Shown in pieces: positions 42,619 through 51,811 of a DNA stretch of 64,000 nucleotides. The stretch comes from an uncultured Treponema sp. (GTDB taxonomy: Bacteria > Spirochaetota > Spirochaetia > Treponematales > Treponemataceae): NCBI GenBank assembly GCA_946186185.1, contig CAMHMJ010000005.1, positions 1-64,000 on the forward strand, given 5' to 3'. Within the stretch, counting starts at the first letter, position 1; every line of letters begins with the position of its first letter. The notes under the pieces were generated by a model that worked only from the letters and a program-made list of their open reading frames with translations, did not search any database and had not been told where the DNA came from. The translations under genes and the position numbers were made by a program.

Positions 42619-42920
42619 TGAAACGGGCTGTTAAAAATTTTTTATATAAGATTTTAGTCTGTGTTCTGGCTGCTCTGGTTCCGTTGATACTGATTATTTA
42701 CGGTTTTCAGACAAAACGGTATTCAGAGCTTTCAAGGGAAGTAAAAAGGCTTGAAAAGACACAGGAAGAGCTGATAGAGCAGAATAAAAAGCTTGTGGGA
42801 GACATAAGCCTCCTTTCAAGCACTGATGTGATAGAAAAAAAAGCAGTTGAAGAACTGGGAATGCATAAGGCCGAGACAGAAGATATTGTCCGGGTAGAAA
42901 TGAACGGGGAGAAAAAGTAA
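42618..42920 (+). CDS. FtsL-like division protein
   Basis: A 100-residue protein with a short basic N-terminus, one membrane helix (about residues 10-30, KILVCVLAALVPLILIIYGF) and a coiled coil (about 36-66, heptads of Leu and charged residues). This is the plan of FtsL/DivIC, small bitopic proteins that join FtsQ in the divisome. Its place between rsmH and murF supports the call; sequence similarity in this family is weak. It overlaps both neighbours by one base. Confidence 0.8.
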   Translation: MKRAVKNFLYKILVCVLAALVPLILIIYGFQTKRYSELSREVKRLEKTQEELIEQNKKLVGDISLLSSTDVIEKKAVEELGMHKAETEDIVRVEMNGEKK

Positions 42921-44383
42921 TGGAAAAAAGTCGGAATAATACATCTCTTATGACCCTGGAAGAAGTGACAGAGTCAACTTCCGGAAGAGAAATTTCTGGA
43001 AAAGACCCGGCCCTGTTCAGTTTTACCAGCGTTCAGACTGATTCCAGAAATGTAGCTGAAGGAACTCTCTTTGTTCCCCTTGTAGGTGAATTTCAGAACG
43101 GACACAAATACTGTCCTGAAGCTGCCGAAAAAGGTGCATCCGTAATTTTTGTAAATGCTTCGGAATATGAAAGCAACGCACTTTTTTACAAGGCTCTTTC
43201 AGATAAATATGAAAAGCTTTTTATCATTGTTGTAAAAAATACCCTTACGGCTTTACAGGATGCTGCTGCAGGCTATGTAGCAAAATTTCCAAAGCTTATT
43301 AAGGTTTGCATAACCGGTTCCAGCGGAAAAACAACTACCAAGGAAATGGTGGTTTCAGTTTTAAAGGAAAAATACAACGTAGTTTATACTCAGGGAAATT
43401 TTAACAGCGAAACAGGTCTTCCTCTTTCAGTTTTTAACATCCGGAAAGAACATGAAGCCGGCGTTTTTGAAATGGGTATGAACCGCAGGGATGAAATTAA
43501 GGAAATAAGCGCTGTTCTTAAGGCAAAATATGCTGTAATTACGAACATCGGTACTGCTCATATCGGAATTTTAGGAAACCGCGAAAACATTGCCGCAGAG
43601 AAAAAGCACTCTTTTGACTGGCTAGGAAAAGACGGCTGTGCATTTATTCCTGACGGAGATGATTTTAAGGATTTCCTTTCTAAGGATGTTGAAGGTAAAA
43701 AGGTTTATTACGGAAGTTATGTTCCTAAAGATGTAAGCGGAGTTTCTTTTGTGGGAGATAAAGGAGTTTCCGGTACGGTGTTCGAACTGGACGGCGAAGA
43801 AATTTTCCTGAAAATTCCAGGATTCTACAATTATAACAATGCCCTTTCAGCCGTTGCTCTTGGAAAAGAGCTGGGCCTTACTGCAAAACAGATTAAAGCC
43901 GGCCTTGAAAAGCTTTCCAGTGTCAGCGGAAGAATGGAAGCCGTAAATCTTGCACTGAAGAACGGTAAGAGAATCAGCCTGATTAAGGACTGCTATAACG
44001 CAAATCCGGATTCAATGAAATGTGCCCTGGATTTTGTAAAGACCGTTTCAAATGTTACTCAGAAAATTTATGTTTTGGGTGATATGCTGGAGCTTGGAGA
44101 AGAATCTAAGATCGCTCATGAAAAGGTTGGGGTTCTGGTAAGCCAGATTAAGCCGGATTTTGTAATCTTTGTTGGTGAAGAAATGGAAGCGGCCTGGGAA
44201 AAGGCAGTCAGTCTTGGTTATGACCGCGGTCTTCATATCCGTGAAAAGGATGATGAAGCAATATATAAAGTTTCAAAATTCATTCTTGATAAGATTCAGG
44301 AGCATGCGCTTCTTTTGCTGAAGGCATCCCGGGGAATTTCCCTTGAACGCATTGTTCCGCTTATCGGGGAGGGCGGCTTTTAA
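42920..44383 (+). CDS. murF: UDP-N-acetylmuramoyl-tripeptide--D-alanyl-D-alanine ligase
   Basis: MurF adds the D-Ala-D-Ala dipeptide to the peptidoglycan precursor in the cytoplasm. The 487-residue product has VQTDSRNVAEGTLFVPL in the N-terminal domain, the ATP-binding ITGSSGKTTTKEMV (near residue 134), VFEMGMNRRDEI, ITNIGTAHIGILGN, and DCYNANPDSMKCALD in the C-terminal ligase domain. Normal length. It overlaps the next gene by one base. Confidence 0.95.
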   Translation: MEKSRNNTSLMTLEEVTESTSGREISGKDPALFSFTSVQTDSRNVAEGTLFVPLVGEFQNGHKYCPEAAEKGASVIFVNASEYESNALFYKALSDKYEKLFIIVVKNTLTALQDAAAGYVAKFPKLIKVCITGSSGKTTTKEMVVSVLKEKYNVVYTQGNFNSETGLPLSVFNIRKEHEAGVFEMGMNRRDEIKEISAVLKAKYAVITNIGTAHIGILGNRENIAAEKKHSFDWLGKDGCAFIPDGDDFKDFLSKDVEGKKVYYGSYVPKDVSGVSFVGDKGVSGTVFELDGEEIFLKIPGFYNYNNALSAVALGKELGLTAKQIKAGLEKLSSVSGRMEAVNLALKNGKRISLIKDCYNANPDSMKCALDFVKTVSNVTQKIYVLGDMLELGEESKIAHEKVGVLVSQIKPDFVIFVGEEMEAAWEKAVSLGYDRGLHIREKDDEAIYKVSKFILDKIQEHALLLLKASRGISLERIVPLIGEGGF

Positions 44384-45594
44384 TGGGCGAATACAGTTTT
44401 TTCCAGGATCGCTCTATTGAAAGCTACAAAAAGAGTGATTTTTTCTTTGTTGTTACAATGATTCTTCTTCTGGGCTTCGGACTTTTTACACAGTACTTCT
44501 GTACCCAGAATTATGCAGAAAGAATGTTCAACGATTCTTTCTATTTTGTAAAGCGCCAGCTTGTCTGCGCCCTTGTAGGAATGATCGGATTTTTCGTTGT
44601 TGCCTGCGTAAGAATGAAGGCAATCAGAAAGGTTCTTCCAATTATTTTCTTTACAACCCTTATAATGTGTCTTCTGACCTTCATTCCGGCTTTTTCCGTA
44701 GAAAAAAACGGTGCCCGCCGCTGGCTTAAGCTTCCTTTTTTGCCTATGGCCTTTACCATTCAGTCTTCTGAGTTTGTAAAGTTCACCCTGGTAATCTTTC
44801 TTGCCAATCTCTTTGACAAGCAGCTTTCCATTACAAATCCGGAAGAAAGATCGGTTTTCCCTTGCGTATCCGTTCTTATGGTTTTTACGGCCCTTATTCT
44901 TTTGCAGAAGGATCTTTCTACAAGCGTATTTGTTTTTGGAATTGCCCTCGTTCTTTTTATTGTGGCAGGACTTAATATCCGCTGGGCATTTGCAGTAGGG
45001 CTTCTTGCAATTCCGGCGCTGATTCTTTTTATTACCAGTGAACCTTACCGTCTTGACCGAATTGTTGCCTTCCTCCGTCCGGATGAAGGTGCCCATACCT
45101 TCAATTATCAGAGTATTGCGGCAAAAAGGGCAATCAGTTCAGGTTCTGTATGGGGAACGGGAATTGGAACCGGCCTTGTTCAGAGCTTAAAAATCCCTGA
45201 GGTTCAGGCGGACTACATTTTTGCCGGCTGGTCTGAAGCCATGGGCTTGTTTGGAGTTATTTTTTATTTCGGACTTCTGGGGCTTTTTTCATGGCGGGGC
45301 TATAAGATTGCCCTTGAAACTGAAGACCGTTTTGCGGCTTTTGGAACATTTGGTTTTGTTACCACTATTCTGGTACAGTCCCTTATGAACTGTGCCGTTG
45401 TCTGCGGAGCGATTCCTACAACCGGAATCCCCCTTCCGTTCTTTTCGCTGGGCGGTTCATCAATAATCGTAACCCTTTGTATGTGCGGTTTTATTGTGAA
45501 TGCTTCCAGAAATGACGATGATTTAAAAAATGAAGAAATAAATGTGCCGAAATTTGAAGAAGTAAATATCAATGGAGTTAATGTTTATGAGTGA
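44383..45594 (+). CDS. ftsW: SEDS-family peptidoglycan polymerase FtsW (or RodA)
   Basis: SEDS proteins polymerise glycan strands from lipid II at the membrane. The 403-residue product has about ten membrane segments and the family landmarks ARRWLKLPFLPMAFTIQSSEFVKF, DLSTSVFVF, YQSIAAKRAISSGSVWGTGIGTG, DYIFAGWSEAMGLFG and PTTGIPLPFFSLGGSS. Position in the dcw cluster favours FtsW over RodA. The C-terminal 20 residues are acidic, and the end overlaps ftsQ by 8 bases. Confidence 0.92.
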   Translation: MGEYSFFQDRSIESYKKSDFFFVVTMILLLGFGLFTQYFCTQNYAERMFNDSFYFVKRQLVCALVGMIGFFVVACVRMKAIRKVLPIIFFTTLIMCLLTFIPAFSVEKNGARRWLKLPFLPMAFTIQSSEFVKFTLVIFLANLFDKQLSITNPEERSVFPCVSVLMVFTALILLQKDLSTSVFVFGIALVLFIVAGLNIRWAFAVGLLAIPALILFITSEPYRLDRIVAFLRPDEGAHTFNYQSIAAKRAISSGSVWGTGIGTGLVQSLKIPEVQADYIFAGWSEAMGLFGVIFYFGLLGLFSWRGYKIALETEDRFAAFGTFGFVTTILVQSLMNCAVVCGAIPTTGIPLPFFSLGGSSIIVTLCMCGFIVNASRNDDDLKNEEINVPKFEEVNINGVNVYE

Positions 45595-46450
45595 TTTGAG
45601 TATTAGATTTGATGACTATGAAGATGAAGTATTTGATGTGCGGGATTCTGCATATTCAGGCTTTGAAAACTCCTCTGATAAAACCGAGAAAAAAGACAAG
45701 ACCCTGCTTGCGGTGAAAGTAATCGTTATGGTACTGGCTTTCTGTGCCGTTCTGGAGTTTTTGTTTTATAAATTTATAATTCCAAGTACTTCAAGTCCCC
45801 TGGTTTCCATTACTGGCCTTGAAGAAACTACTGCAGAGGAAATTGTATCCCTTCTGCGTCCGCTGAATGCAAAAAACTGGTTCACTTTTGATGTAAATGC
45901 TGCAACCGGAATTATTGCCAGCGAAAGCTTTGTTGATTCTGTCAGCGTAAGAAAGGCTTTCCCGAATAAAATTTATATCAATATCAAAGAGCGTGAACCG
46001 GTGGCAATGGCCTTCATCGAAAAGGATGAAAGAAGCGTTGCCGTTCAGATTGATAAAAACGGTGTTTTCTTCCCGCTGAAAAAGAAGAGTGAAAGAGCTA
46101 TGTCTCTGCCGATTATTTCAGGGCTTCCTGTTGAGTACATCGGGGACGGAATGCGTATTCCTTCCAGATACCGTTCTCTGGTTGACCAGATGAGCAAAAT
46201 CCGTGCCATGAGCCAGAATTATTTTGCCGCAATTTCAGAAATCTGTGTGGTTCCAAAGGAATCTAACAGCTATGAACTGGTTTTAATTCCCGTAAGTTCA
46301 AAAATTCGTGTTCTAACCGATAGAACTTTGAACGAAGATGCGCTAAAATACATGATGGTAGTACTTGATGTAGTTAATTCAATTGAACCGGATGTTTCTG
46401 AAATTGATTTGCGTTACGGTTCTGTTTCCTACAGAAAGCTCCTTCGTTAA
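45587..46450 (+). CDS. ftsQ: Cell division protein FtsQ/DivIB with POTRA domain
   Basis: FtsQ links the early and late parts of the divisome. The ATG at 45587 is chosen because GGAG (45575-45578) is well placed; ATGs at 45572 and 45581 are alternatives. The 287-residue product has an acidic cytoplasmic segment of about 40 residues, a membrane helix (about 45-65, VIVMVLAFCAVLEFLFYKFI), then a POTRA-like domain (VSITGLEETTAEEI, SVSVRKAFPNKIYINIKEREPVA) and an FtsQ C-terminal region. Identity is weak, as usual for this protein, but order and position are right. Confidence 0.88.
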   Translation: MSDLSIRFDDYEDEVFDVRDSAYSGFENSSDKTEKKDKTLLAVKVIVMVLAFCAVLEFLFYKFIIPSTSSPLVSITGLEETTAEEIVSLLRPLNAKNWFTFDVNAATGIIASESFVDSVSVRKAFPNKIYINIKEREPVAMAFIEKDERSVAVQIDKNGVFFPLKKKSERAMSLPIISGLPVEYIGDGMRIPSRYRSLVDQMSKIRAMSQNYFAAISEICVVPKESNSYELVLIPVSSKIRVLTDRTLNEDALKYMMVVLDVVNSIEPDVSEIDLRYGSVSYRKLLR

Positions 46451-46481
46451 TTATTTTATAAGTTGGGTGGAATAAAAAGTA

Positions 46482-47729
46482 ATGAACGTAATAGTCGGAC
46501 TGGATATTGGTACAAGTAATATCAGGGTTGCAATCGGTGAAATTGATGAAGAAACCGGAAATTTACGGATTGCTGGAACAGCCTGTGAAAAATCCGTTGG
46601 TTTAAGATTCGGAAACATTGTAAATATTGAAGCGACCAGTAACGCCATAAAAAATGCAATTGAAAATGCAGAACAGAATGCCGGAATAGATGTTCATTCC
46701 TGTTACGCTTCCATCGGCGGCGAGCAGATTGAAGGCCTGAATGCAAAGGGAAAGGTTGCGGTTTCTGCAAAGGGAAAAGCCCAGCGCTGTGTTACTCAGG
46801 ACGATATTAAGAGGGTTCGGGAGTCCGCTACCGCCATTCAGATGACTCTTGACCGGGATATGCTTCATGTAATTACCCAGGACTATATTGTTGATAATGT
46901 TGCCGGAATAAAAGATCCTATGAACCGGCTTGGTGTGTGCCTTGAAGCGGCAGTTCACATCGTTACTGCAAGCCGCACCACAATCCAGAATATCGCAAAC
47001 TGCGTTACAAAAGCCGGCTACGAAATGGACGGCGTAATGCTGAAAACTCTTGCAAGCACAACGGCCGTTACCAACGACGATGAATGCGAATTAGGTTCAA
47101 TCCTCATAGATTTAGGCGCCGGAACTACGGACTTTTTAGTACTTGTAGACGGCGCACCGGTTTGTACTGCTTCCGTACCCTTTGGCGGAAATATTGTTAC
47201 AAACGATATTGCCCTCTGTAAGGGAATTACGGTTGCTGAAGCGGAAAACCTTAAGCTTCAGCACGGCTGCTGCTGGATGGACAATGTGGATCCGGATGCA
47301 ACTGTAACAATCTCAGGACTGGGGGGCCGGGCTCCCGAAGAGTTTTATCTTACGGAGCTCTGTGAAATCATTGCGCCGCGAATCGAAGAAATATTCCAGC
47401 AGGTTCTGGATAAAATCCTTGAAAAAACAACGCTTACACAGCTTTCGGGAAATATTATTTTGACCGGAGGCGGAGCAAATATGAACGGAATTATTGAAAT
47501 GGCACAGTCTGTTTTCCAGACATCGGCTGTCCGCATCGGAGTTCCGGAAAAATTAGGCGGAATTGAAGAAGATTATGAAGGGCCGGAGTGGGCGACTGCT
47601 ATCGGACTTGTAATCGGAAGCAAGAACAACGTGCCTCGCCGTGAAAACAGAAGAAAGGTTCGGAAAACTTCTTCAGAAAGAAGCGGCAAGGACAATGCGT
47701 TTAAGAAATTTATTAAATCGTTATTTTAA
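46482..47729 (+). CDS. ftsA: Cell division protein FtsA
   Basis: FtsA is an actin-like ATPase that ties FtsZ to the membrane. The 415-residue product begins VGLDIGTSNIRVAIGE, has the 1C domain with YASIGGEQIEG, the ATP-binding ILIDLGAGTTDF (near residue 208) and IILTGGGANMNG. The C-terminus ends in an amphipathic stretch, NAFKKFIKSLF, the expected membrane-targeting helix, after a basic linker. Start supported by GGTGGA. It is followed 32 bases later by ftsZ. Confidence 0.96.
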   Translation: MNVIVGLDIGTSNIRVAIGEIDEETGNLRIAGTACEKSVGLRFGNIVNIEATSNAIKNAIENAEQNAGIDVHSCYASIGGEQIEGLNAKGKVAVSAKGKAQRCVTQDDIKRVRESATAIQMTLDRDMLHVITQDYIVDNVAGIKDPMNRLGVCLEAAVHIVTASRTTIQNIANCVTKAGYEMDGVMLKTLASTTAVTNDDECELGSILIDLGAGTTDFLVLVDGAPVCTASVPFGGNIVTNDIALCKGITVAEAENLKLQHGCCWMDNVDPDATVTISGLGGRAPEEFYLTELCEIIAPRIEEIFQQVLDKILEKTTLTQLSGNIILTGGGANMNGIIEMAQSVFQTSAVRIGVPEKLGGIEEDYEGPEWATAIGLVIGSKNNVPRRENRRKVRKTSSERSGKDNAFKKFIKSLF

Positions 47730-47761
47730 TACATTATTTTACGAGGGGTCGGGAGGAAATA

Positions 47762-49054
47762 ATGGCATTTGATTTTGAGGTTGTAGATAACCAGAAGGAA
47801 AACGTAACTGTTATTAAAGTTGTTGGCTGTGGAGGCGGCGGTTCTAATGCCGTAAACCGCATGATTGAGGCTGATATTCGTGATGTTGATTTTATTGCAC
47901 TGAATACTGATTTACAGGCGCTCAATAAATCCAATGCCCAGACACGTCTTCCAATCGGACAGAAATTAACACAGGGACTTGGAGCCGGAGGGGATCCTTC
48001 TATCGGTGAAAAAGCCGCTGAAGAGGATAAGGAAGCCATTAAAAGCGTTCTTCAGGGCGCAAACATGGTCTTTGTAACCGCCGGAATGGGTGGTGGAACA
48101 GGAACCGGTTCTGCACCTGTTGTTGCCCGCATTGCACGGGAACTTGGTGCCCTGACTGTAGGTATCGTTACAACTCCTTTTGAGTGGGAAGGTAACCGCC
48201 GAATGCAGCTTGCGGAGGAAGGACTTAAAAAGCTCCGGGAATCCGTTGATTCAGTAATCGTAATTCCAAACAAGAAAATCTGCCAGGTATTCGGAAACGG
48301 TCTTTCCTTTGTTGAACAGTACCGCGCTGCCGATGACCTTTTGAGACAGAGCATCGAAGGTATGTCTACAATCATTACAAAGTACGGTATGCCTAATATC
48401 GACTTTGCGGACGTAAAGGCTGCCATGAAGGGGCAGGGAACTGCAATCTTTGGAATCGGCGTTGCTTCCGGAGAAAACCGTGCCGTAGATGCAGCAAGCA
48501 AGGCAATCAATAATCCGCTTCTTGAAGATACCAGCATTGACGGTGCAAAGCACTTCCTTATCAATATCTGTGCTTCCAGTGATTTCAGCCTTACAGAAAT
48601 GGAAGATATTTCAAAAATCATCTGCGCTTCTGCAAGCCCGAACTATGAATTGAAACCAGGTATTGTAACTGACGAAAGCATGGGTGACTCCATCAGCGTT
48701 ACCGTAATTGCCACCGGCTTTAATTCAGGAAATGAGCCGGAAGAAGTAAAGGAAACTGTTGAAGTTCCTGTTCAGAAGGAAGTAAAGAAGGAAAATAACA
48801 CCTATTCTCCGGATGAATTTGAAAAGCTTCTTTCTGGCGGCGCTTCTTTAGATACTCCGAATTTCTTTGAGCAGGAAGATGAAACTGAAGCTGATGATAG
48901 CGGCTATTCAGAAAAGGAAGAGTTTTCTTCAGATCCACGCTCAGACTGGAAAAAACGTGCAGGAAATGTGGATATGAACGATATGCAGACTCCGGCAGCC
49001 TTAAGGCACAAAAGTGGATATTCAAGAACAATCAACTTCAACCGCAATAAATAA
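47762..49054 (+). CDS. ftsZ: Cell division GTPase FtsZ
   Basis: FtsZ polymerises into the division ring. The 430-residue product has KVVGCGGGGSNAVNRMI (GTP-binding), FIALNTDLQAL, the tubulin signature GGGTGTGSAPVVARIA (near residue 113), and NIDFADVKAAMKGQGTA. A Ser/Glu/Asp-rich linker from about residue 320 leads to the conserved tail TPAALRHK, followed by another 15 basic and polar residues, longer than usual. GGAGG precedes the start. Its last 41 bases overlap the recombinase gene in another frame. Confidence 0.97.
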   Translation: MAFDFEVVDNQKENVTVIKVVGCGGGGSNAVNRMIEADIRDVDFIALNTDLQALNKSNAQTRLPIGQKLTQGLGAGGDPSIGEKAAEEDKEAIKSVLQGANMVFVTAGMGGGTGTGSAPVVARIARELGALTVGIVTTPFEWEGNRRMQLAEEGLKKLRESVDSVIVIPNKKICQVFGNGLSFVEQYRAADDLLRQSIEGMSTIITKYGMPNIDFADVKAAMKGQGTAIFGIGVASGENRAVDAASKAINNPLLEDTSIDGAKHFLINICASSDFSLTEMEDISKIICASASPNYELKPGIVTDESMGDSISVTVIATGFNSGNEPEEVKETVEVPVQKEVKKENNTYSPDEFEKLLSGGASLDTPNFFEQEDETEADDSGYSEKEEFSSDPRSDWKKRAGNVDMNDMQTPAALRHKSGYSRTINFNRNK

Positions 49055-49934
49055 AATTCACTCATTTGTAGAGAAATTCCGCGCTGACCTTCTTTTAGTT
49101 CAGCGGGATGCTCTTTTAACCGCAGATACCTACTGTATCGCGGTGGAGCAGTTCTGTATGTGGTGCAGTTCTTCCCGCATAAAGCTGAAGGATGTAAGGG
49201 CCCAGAATATTCTGTATTTTCTTTCCTACAGAAGTACCAGTAACTGTTCTTCCCAGACCATGGCAAAGGATATTTCCGCCCTTCGGGCAATGGGAAGCTA
49301 TCTTTGCAGAACCGGAGTCTGGGAAGAAAATTATGCCCTTATGATTGACCGGCCCCGTGCTGACAGGAACCTTCCTTCCGTCCTTTCTGTCGAGCAGGTG
49401 GAGAAGCTTCTTTCCCAGATTGATGAAACTACCGTAATCGGAAAGCGGGATGCCGCCCTTTTTGAACTGATTTATTCCTGTGGTCTCAGAATCAGTGAAG
49501 CCTGTTCCCTTCTGGTAAATAATATTCACATGGATGAAAATGTAATCATTGTCCGGGGGAAGGGAAGCAAGGAGCGCATTGTTCCCTTTGGCCAGGAAGC
49601 AAAAAATAAGCTGAATGCATATCTTGAAGTACGAAGCCAGCTTACCGGGGATAAGGTTGTGGATGAGGCTTTTGTAAATTATATGGGAAAGCCCATAAGC
49701 CGGAAGGGAGTCTGGAAAAACTTTCAGAACCTGGAAGCATTAAGCGGAGTAAAATCCAAGGTTCATACCCTGCGGCATTCCTTTGCCACGCACCTTCTTC
49801 AGGGGGGAGCGGATTTACGAACCGTCCAGGAGCTTTTAGGACATTCAGATCTTTCTACAACTCAAATCTATACTCATGTTGACGATAAAGAACTTTCAGA
49901 CTATCATAAAAAATATTTTCCAGGACATAATTAA
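49014..49934 (+). CDS. Tyrosine recombinase XerC/CodV type
   Basis: This enzyme probably resolves chromosome dimers, often with a partner at the dif site. The 306-residue product has an N-terminal SAM-like DNA-binding domain (about residues 14-95) and a catalytic domain with R159 (CGLRISEA), H251 and R254 (HTLRHSFATHLLQ), H277 (LGHSDLSTTQIYTHV) and the nucleophile Y286. The start is a GTG at 49014 inside ftsZ; no later in-frame start fits. I recall CodV in this position in T. pallidum. Whether it is XerC or XerD, or works alone, cannot be told here. Confidence 0.9.
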   Translation: MDIQEQSTSTAINKIHSFVEKFRADLLLVQRDALLTADTYCIAVEQFCMWCSSSRIKLKDVRAQNILYFLSYRSTSNCSSQTMAKDISALRAMGSYLCRTGVWEENYALMIDRPRADRNLPSVLSVEQVEKLLSQIDETTVIGKRDAALFELIYSCGLRISEACSLLVNNIHMDENVIIVRGKGSKERIVPFGQEAKNKLNAYLEVRSQLTGDKVVDEAFVNYMGKPISRKGVWKNFQNLEALSGVKSKVHTLRHSFATHLLQGGADLRTVQELLGHSDLSTTQIYTHVDDKELSDYHKKYFPGHN

Positions 49935-49951
49935 AAATATCAGGGGGCCTT

Positions 49952-50716
49952 ATGTTTTGTTCTAAAAAAAATACTTTTCAGCTGAAAAACTTTTCACTTT
50001 TGTTTGCAGCTTCTGCGCTTTTGTGTTCCTTTGTTTTTTCTTCCTGCCGGGTTTCAAATAAGCAGGTTATAAGAATGCAGCGCCTTGAAGAGGGCGTTCA
50101 GAATCCTACAACCATCGAAGAACTTGAAGAGGCAATTGAAAAGTATCAGAAGCGGGTTCAGGATATTCAGCTTGCCCAGACTCAGACCGGCGTATGGTAT
50201 AAAATTTTGGGAACCCGGTATCTTGATAACAAAATGTATGGAGAAGCCTTAAAGTGCTTTCAGAGTGCCCTTGAGTATTATCCTAATAACCAGAATATCT
50301 ATTACTATGTTGGGGTTTGCGCAAGCTATATGAGCCATGCCGCCCTTGATTTTGAAGCCCGGGGCACCTCAGAAAAGAAGAAAAATTACCTGAACCTTGC
50401 AGAAACCTCTTTCCTTCGGGCTCTTGAAATTGAACCCCGATATGCCCGTGCCCTCTATTCACTGAGTGTACTATATGTTTATGAGCTTGATGAAAGCGAA
50501 AAAGCCATTCCTTATCTTGAAAAACTCCTTACCATTGAAAAGAAGCATATTGACGGAATGTTTGTTCTTGCCCGGGCCTATTATGTGAATTATGAATTTG
50601 ACAAAGCCGTGAAAATGTATGATAAAATTATAGAGAACACAAAATCTCAGGAAAAGAAGCAGGATGCTGAAAATAACAAGAAGATTGTATTAGACAGCGC
50701 CTATACAGAGGAGTAA
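49952..50716 (+). CDS. Lipoprotein with tetratricopeptide repeats
   Basis: A 254-residue product with a lipoprotein signal (LLFAASALLCSFVF, lipobox FSSC, cysteine about residue 32). Residues 60-250 have repeated helical pairs with TPR spacing (YGEALKCFQSALEYYPNNQ, AETSFLRALEIEPRYARAL, YLEKLLTIEKKHIDGM, FDKAVKMYDKIIE). TPR lipoproteins act as scaffolds, for example in outer-membrane assembly; the partner here is unknown. It starts 18 bases after the recombinase and ends 10 before dprA, so all three look co-transcribed. Confidence 0.82.
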   Translation: MFCSKKNTFQLKNFSLLFAASALLCSFVFSSCRVSNKQVIRMQRLEEGVQNPTTIEELEEAIEKYQKRVQDIQLAQTQTGVWYKILGTRYLDNKMYGEALKCFQSALEYYPNNQNIYYYVGVCASYMSHAALDFEARGTSEKKKNYLNLAETSFLRALEIEPRYARALYSLSVLYVYELDESEKAIPYLEKLLTIEKKHIDGMFVLARAYYVNYEFDKAVKMYDKIIENTKSQEKKQDAENNKKIVLDSAYTEE

Positions 50717-50725
50717 GAGAGGCTG

Positions 50726-51778
50726 ATGGATATTAATCAGGAAGATTTTCTTGAATTTATTGTTTCTCTTTCCAGAATTTCGTTTCTTTCTCTTGCAGAA
50801 AAGGTAAAATTATATAAAAATCTTGACAGTGCCCGTGGGCTTGCATTAATGTCTTTACAGGATCTGGAAAAGTTTTCCGGCCGTTCCTTTAAAAGAGTAA
50901 AATGGGACGGAAACGAAAACCTGAAATTTGCAGTCCGTGAAGCAGAGACAATCCGGTCAAAGCAGATTGGTTATCTTCTGTACGGAGAAGCTGATTATCC
51001 GGCCCTTCTGAAGGAAACCGTAAACGCACCTTTTGTCCTTTATTATAGAGGAAATAAAAAGGCTCTGTATTCTGCTTCGGTTTCTGTTGTGGGCTCAAGG
51101 CGAGTAACACCTCCGGGAAAAAAGGCGACCTTCGATTTTGCTTACACTGCAGCAAGTCAGGGCTTTAATGTGGTTTCTGGCCTTGCCCTGGGAGTTGACG
51201 GAGAAGCTCACCGGGGAGCCGTAGAAGCGGGTTTTGACCGTTTTGATAAGACCGGGGAATGGAGTGCAGGAAAAACCGTTGCGGTGCTTCCCTGCGGAAT
51301 AGATGCAGTATTCCCTGCAAGCCATAAAAAACTTGCGGCTGGTATACTTAAGACCGGCGGGGTTTTAGTGAGCGAATATGTTCCGGGTGCTCCGGCCGAG
51401 AAGTTTCGCTTTGTTCAGCGGAACAGAATCATTGCCGCTCTTTCTCCGGTAACCGTTGTAACAGAGGCTCCGGACGGAAGCGGTGCCCTTATTACCGCGG
51501 ACTATGCCCTGGATTATAACCGGGATTTAGTTTTTCTTTCTTCCTGTTTTTCGGAAAGTGCTGAAGCAGTGCGAAGACTGGAGCGGGAAAAGCAGAAAAG
51601 CCTGGCGGTAAATTCAAAAAAGAACCCTTCAAGCATAGAAAAGTATCTTGAAATGGGTGCTCCCGTGGCGGAAAATTTTGAAGATCTTAAGAAAATCCTG
51701 AGTGAAGCTCCCGGAAGTCGGGCTGCTAAAAATACAAGGGATGATAAGAAGGATAATCTGCAGCCTTCGCTTTTTTAG
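50726..51778 (+). CDS. dprA: DNA processing protein DprA/Smf
   Basis: DprA loads RecA on incoming single-stranded DNA during transformation and is also kept in many non-competent bacteria. The 350-residue product has the Rossmann-like core: VVGSRRVTPPGKKATFDFA, VVSGLALGVDGEAHRGAVEAG, VAVLPCGIDAVFPASHKKLA, SEYVPGAPAEKFRFVQRNRIIAALS and SGALITADYALD. About ten extra residues (RFDKTGEWSAG) sit between AHRGAVEAG and KTVAVLP. No competence genes are seen nearby. Confidence 0.94.
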   Translation: MDINQEDFLEFIVSLSRISFLSLAEKVKLYKNLDSARGLALMSLQDLEKFSGRSFKRVKWDGNENLKFAVREAETIRSKQIGYLLYGEADYPALLKETVNAPFVLYYRGNKKALYSASVSVVGSRRVTPPGKKATFDFAYTAASQGFNVVSGLALGVDGEAHRGAVEAGFDRFDKTGEWSAGKTVAVLPCGIDAVFPASHKKLAAGILKTGGVLVSEYVPGAPAEKFRFVQRNRIIAALSPVTVVTEAPDGSGALITADYALDYNRDLVFLSSCFSESAEAVRRLEREKQKSLAVNSKKNPSSIEKYLEMGAPVAENFEDLKKILSEAPGSRAAKNTRDDKKDNLQPSLF

Positions 51779-51811
51779 AAAGCAGAGGTTGTTATATTAT
51801 AGGAAGAAAAT

